The position numbers and the translations under genes are program-made. DNA of 64,000 bases from Hafnia psychrotolerans (GTDB lineage: Bacteria > Pseudomonadota > Gammaproteobacteria > Enterobacterales > Enterobacteriaceae): contig NZ_BMFZ01000011.1 of NCBI RefSeq assembly GCF_014639435.1, positions 97,714 through 161,713 of the forward strand. The letters run 5' to 3'. This document shows, piece after piece, positions 61,101 through 64,000 of this stretch (positions are counted from its first letter, which is position 1; the number at the start of each line of letters is the position of its first letter). The notes beneath the pieces are model-generated. The model made no database searches. It was not told where the DNA came from and saw only the letters and a program-made list of their open reading frames with translations.

Positions 61101-61126
61101 GGCATCCGCCAATTAATTTTGGATGC
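61101..61126 (+). promoter_or_regulatory. translation-control hairpin before btuB
   Basis: GCATCC (61102-61107) pairs with GGATGC (61121-61126) eight bases before the ATG. E. coli btuB has the equivalent GCATCC/GGATGC hairpin near its ribosome-binding site, and this one would sequester the GGAT Shine-Dalgarno-like bases. Confidence 0.7.
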
Positions 61127-61133
61127 TCAATTC

Positions 61134-62999
61134 ATGACAATTAAAAAGCACGCGCTGATGGCGGTATTATCTGTCACAGCTTTTTCAGGGTGGGCGCAAG
61201 ACAATACCTCTTCTGCGGATAACAGCGATAATATGGTTGTTACCGCCAATCGTTTTCCGCAGCCAGTGTCTTCCGTACTGGCACCGACTGATGTGGTGAC
61301 GCGTGAAGATATCGACAGATGGCAGTCAAAATCTGTCGCTGATGTATTACGTCGTTTACCGGGCGTCGATATTGCGCAGAGTGGTGGTATGGGGCAGCAG
61401 ACGTCTTTATTTGTTCGCGGTACCAACTCCAATCACACGTTAGTATTAATTGACGGTGTACGTCTTAATCAGGCCGGTATTTCCGGCGCGGCGGATATCA
61501 GCCAGATCCCACTTTCACTGGTTCAGCGTATCGAATTCATTCGTGGACCGCGTTCTGCGGTATACGGTTCGGATGCGGTCGGTGGCGTTGTTAACATTAT
61601 TACGACGCGTGATAAAGATGGCACGACGCTCGGCGCGGGTGTCGGTTCAAACGGTTATCAGAACTATAACGGCTCCACGCAGCAGAAGCTGGGCGAGAAC
61701 ACCACGCTGACGGCCGCAGGGGATTACACTTATACCCGCGGTATCGACGTTGTCGCGGAGGGTAATAACGGCGGCATTCCTCAGCCTGACCGCGACGGTT
61801 TCATGAGCAAGACGTTGTATCTCGCGCTGCAACACCAGTTCAATCAGGAAATCAATGGTTTCGCCCGCGCGTATGGTTACGACAACCGTACGGCGTATGA
61901 CGCGTATGACACCCCAGGTAGCCCGCTGATCGACACTCGTCAGCTTTATAGTCGCACCTATGATACCGGCTTGCGTTATGAGAACGGCATTTATGCCACG
62001 CAACTTATCGGCAGCTACAGCCACGTCAAAGACTATAACTACGATCCGAAATATGGCCCGTACGACTCTTCGGCCTCGCTGGATGATTCCGATCAGTACA
62101 ACGTGCAATGGGGCAACACATTCCAGATCGGGAAAGGTGAAGTCAGCGCAGGCCTCGACTGGCAGAAGCTGACGACTGAACCGGGCACCAACTATCTGGA
62201 TGATGGCTATAACCAGCACAATACCGGCGTCTATCTGACGACTCAGCAGAAAATCAGTGATTTCACGCTCGAAGGCGCGGTACGCAGCGATGATAACTCC
62301 CAGTTTGGTCAGCATACGACCTGGCAGAGCAGCGCAGCATGGGAATTTATCGACGGATACCGTTTCATCGCTTCTTACGGTACGGCATACAAATCACCGA
62401 ACCTTGGGCAGCTTTACAGCAGTTTTGGCGGCAATCCGGATCTGAATCCTGAAGAGAGCAAGCAATGGGAAGGCGGCCTGGAAGGATTGACCGGTCCACT
62501 TAACTGGCGCTTGTCGGCATACCGTAACGACATCGATCAGATGATCGATTACAACAGTTTTACCAACAAGTACTACAACATCGGCAAAGCGACCATCAAA
62601 GGCGTTGAATGGACAGGATCATTCGATACCGGTCCGTTGCAGCATCAGATTACGCTGGAATATCTTGACCCGCGTAATGCCGAGACCAACGAAATTCTGG
62701 AGCGTCGTGCGAAACAGCAGGTGAAATACCAGGTTGACTGGAATATCGCTGACATCGACTGGTCCATCAATTATCAGTATCTGGGACAGCGTTACGACAC
62801 CGACTACGGTACGTATCCTTATCAGACCGTCAAACTTGGTGGCGTCAGTTTATGGGATCTGGCAGCATCATATCCGGTGACCTCACATCTGACGGTTCGT
62901 GGTAGAATTGCCAACTTGTTTGATAAAGATTACGAGACGGCTTATGGCTATGCCACACCAGGACGTGAGTTCTACCTTACTGGAAGCTATACCTTCTGA
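61134..62999 (+). CDS. btuB: vitamin B12 TonB-dependent outer-membrane receptor BtuB
   Basis: 621-aa receptor (E. coli 614). Signal peptide [20 protein letters not shown] then AQD; TonB box DNMVVTANR (about 28-36); plug domain with [19 protein letters not shown] and [20 protein letters not shown] (about 60-160); 22-strand barrel with the calcium-site-like aspartates in [11 protein letters not shown] and [12 protein letters not shown]; terminal aromatic F ([12 protein letters not shown]). Start chosen at the signal peptide. The 3' end overlaps murI by 56 bp. Confidence 0.96.
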   Translation: MTIKKHALMAVLSVTAFSGWAQDNTSSADNSDNMVVTANRFPQPVSSVLAPTDVVTREDIDRWQSKSVADVLRRLPGVDIAQSGGMGQQTSLFVRGTNSNHTLVLIDGVRLNQAGISGAADISQIPLSLVQRIEFIRGPRSAVYGSDAVGGVVNIITTRDKDGTTLGAGVGSNGYQNYNGSTQQKLGENTTLTAAGDYTYTRGIDVVAEGNNGGIPQPDRDGFMSKTLYLALQHQFNQEINGFARAYGYDNRTAYDAYDTPGSPLIDTRQLYSRTYDTGLRYENGIYATQLIGSYSHVKDYNYDPKYGPYDSSASLDDSDQYNVQWGNTFQIGKGEVSAGLDWQKLTTEPGTNYLDDGYNQHNTGVYLTTQQKISDFTLEGAVRSDDNSQFGQHTTWQSSAAWEFIDGYRFIASYGTAYKSPNLGQLYSSFGGNPDLNPEESKQWEGGLEGLTGPLNWRLSAYRNDIDQMIDYNSFTNKYYNIGKATIKGVEWTGSFDTGPLQHQITLEYLDPRNAETNEILERRAKQQVKYQVDWNIADIDWSINYQYLGQRYDTDYGTYPYQTVKLGGVSLWDLAASYPVTSHLTVRGRIANLFDKDYETAYGYATPGREFYLTGSYTF

Positions 63000-63825
63000 T
63001 ACAACGCAAGTTCCTGGCCGCCCGACGGTGCTGGTTTTCGATTCCGGCGTCGGCGGGCTGTCGGTCTATCAAGAGGTCCGGCAGATGTTGCCGGACCTAC
63101 ACTATATTTATGCCTTCGATAATGTGGCTTTTCCTTATGGCGAGAAGTCTGAAGAGTTCATCGTTGAGCGTGTGGTCGAGATCGTCAGCGCGATCGCAAA
63201 ACGTTATCCCCTTTCCATAATTGTTATTGCCTGCAATACGGCGAGTACGGTCTCCCTTCCTGCACTGCGAGCGAAGTTTGATTGTCCGGTCATCGGTGTT
63301 GTCCCTGCTATCAAACCTGCGGCAAAATTAACACGCAATGGTGTCGTCGGCTTGCTGGCAACACGCGCGACCGTTCAGCGTCCTTATACACATGATCTGG
63401 TGGCGCGGTTTGCGACGGATTGTCAAATTCTGATGCTGGGCTCGGCGGAGCTGGTCGAACTGGCAGAGGCGAAGCTGCATGGCCAAGAGGTTTCTCTGGA
63501 GGCGCTGAAGAAAATCTTGCATCCGTGGCTGCGTCTGCGTGAGCCACCGGACACGGTGGTATTAGGTTGTACGCATTTCCCGTTGCTTTCAGATGAGCTC
63601 GCGCAGGTTTTACCCGACGGCACACGTATGATCGACTCCGGTTCTGCCATTGCCCGTCGTGCACACTGGTTAATTGAGACGTCTGGTGTGCCAATTCCGC
63701 AGAAAAAAGCCGATGTGGAAATAGAGAGCGTCGCCTACTGCATGGCGATGACAACTGAGGCCCAAAGTTTACTGCCTGTTTTACAGTCATATGGCTTTAG
63801 AAGTATCCAGGAATTGTCGCTTTAA
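62944..63825 (+). CDS. murI: glutamate racemase MurI
   Basis: 293-aa racemase (E. coli 285) supplying D-glutamate for peptidoglycan. Catalytic cysteines in [15 protein letters not shown] (about 113) and [14 protein letters not shown] (about 225); [12 protein letters not shown] (about 34) binds substrate. The N-terminal extension of about 25 residues is usual in enterobacteria and binds the activator UDP-MurNAc-Ala. ATG 62944 (alternative 62950) lies within btuB, an overlap also present in E. coli. Confidence 0.95.
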   Translation: MAMPHQDVSSTLLEAIPSDTTQVPGRPTVLVFDSGVGGLSVYQEVRQMLPDLHYIYAFDNVAFPYGEKSEEFIVERVVEIVSAIAKRYPLSIIVIACNTASTVSLPALRAKFDCPVIGVVPAIKPAAKLTRNGVVGLLATRATVQRPYTHDLVARFATDCQILMLGSAELVELAEAKLHGQEVSLEALKKILHPWLRLREPPDTVVLGCTHFPLLSDELAQVLPDGTRMIDSGSAIARRAHWLIETSGVPIPQKKADVEIESVAYCMAMTTEAQSLLPVLQSYGFRSIQELSL

Positions 63826-63877
63826 ACGGCATTTGGCGAAAGAATCAGCGGTCGGTAAATTATTTGTATTTTAGGGG

Positions 63878-63914
63878 TTGCGGCCTTCTGAGAACTCCCT
63901 ATAATGCGCCTCCA
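63878..63914 (+). promoter_or_regulatory. ribosomal RNA operon P1 promoter
   Basis: TTGCGG (63878-63883), 16-bp spacer, TATAAT (63900-63905), GC-rich discriminator GCGCCTCC and start A near 63914, closely like E. coli rrnB P1, which also follows murI. An AT-rich UP-like stretch (AAATTATTTGTATTTTA) lies upstream. The 16S gene is beyond the window. Confidence 0.88.
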
Positions 63915-64000
63915 CTGACCGGGAACAACGACTGACAAGTCGCTCGGACAGGAAGAGGAAAAGATGAAAGTTCGAATGAATAATCTCTTGACTCTTCAGC

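Noticed and set aside
61647..62315. 222-codon bottom-strand frame opposite btuB
   Set aside because: Antisense shadow of BtuB, with no start signals and biased composition.

Overview
The window is chromosomal DNA of a gamma-proteobacterium of the order Enterobacterales. The right 36 kb (glpX-glpK-glpF, zapB, rraA, menA, hslUV, ftsN, cytR, priA, rpmE, metJBLF, ppc, argECBGH, oxyR, sthA, fabR, yijD, trmA, btuB, murI, rrn promoter) follows the gene order known from Escherichia coli at about 88-90 min, with protein lengths within a few residues of the E. coli ones. Two differences point to the Yersiniaceae side of the order (Rahnella, Ewingella or Serratia relatives): argG is of the short type and sits inside the arg cluster, and the left 27 kb is unlike E. 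coli. The family placement is inference from layout.

Left part (1-27.9 kb), accessory and metabolic genes. It holds wecH; a GlxA-type regulator with a cysteine hydrolase; an orphan L-idonate dehydrogenase with a CRP site and a GntR/IdnR-type operator; a BenE transporter facing the decayed remains of its SutR-like regulator, whose palindromic operator is still perfect; three GNAT acetyltransferases; a YfcF glutathione transferase; a LysE exporter; and small stress proteins (DUF1471, GlsB).

The centrepiece is a leftward 12-kb operon, atzF-uca-gntR-urtABCDE. Import of urea by the Urt ABC transporter is followed by ATP- and biotin-dependent carboxylation to allophanate and hydrolysis to ammonia and CO2, a nickel-free alternative to urease. 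A textbook sigma-54 promoter lies in front of atzF, so nitrogen (NtrC) control is likely. Between urtA and urtB sits a 660-bp non-coding block made of two diverged copies of an approximately 270-bp repeat in head-on inverted orientation, each full of hairpins. This is the most unusual structure in the window. An alpha/beta hydrolase, the ohrR-ohr peroxide pair, eptB and a tRNA-Pro(UGG) close this part.

Right part (27.9-64 kb), core housekeeping genes: glycerol uptake and metabolism (glpFKX), cell division (zapB, ftsN), RNase E control (rraA), menaquinone (menA), heat-shock protease (hslVU with a sigma-32 promoter inside the 3' end of ftsN), nucleoside regulation (cytR, TTG start), replication restart (priA), ribosomal L31, methionine regulon (metJ, metBL, metF with tandem MetJ boxes), ppc, arginine regulon (paired ARG boxes between argE and argCBGH), redox and lipid control (oxyR, sthA, fabR-yijD), tRNA methylation (trmA), B12 uptake (cobalamin riboswitch plus btuB), murI overlapping btuB, and at the end the P1 promoter of a ribosomal RNA operon whose genes lie outside the window.

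No CRISPR array, prophage, insertion sequence or plasmid gene was seen. Three short coding remnants (next to benE, next to a GNAT gene, and between yijD and trmA) show ongoing gene loss.
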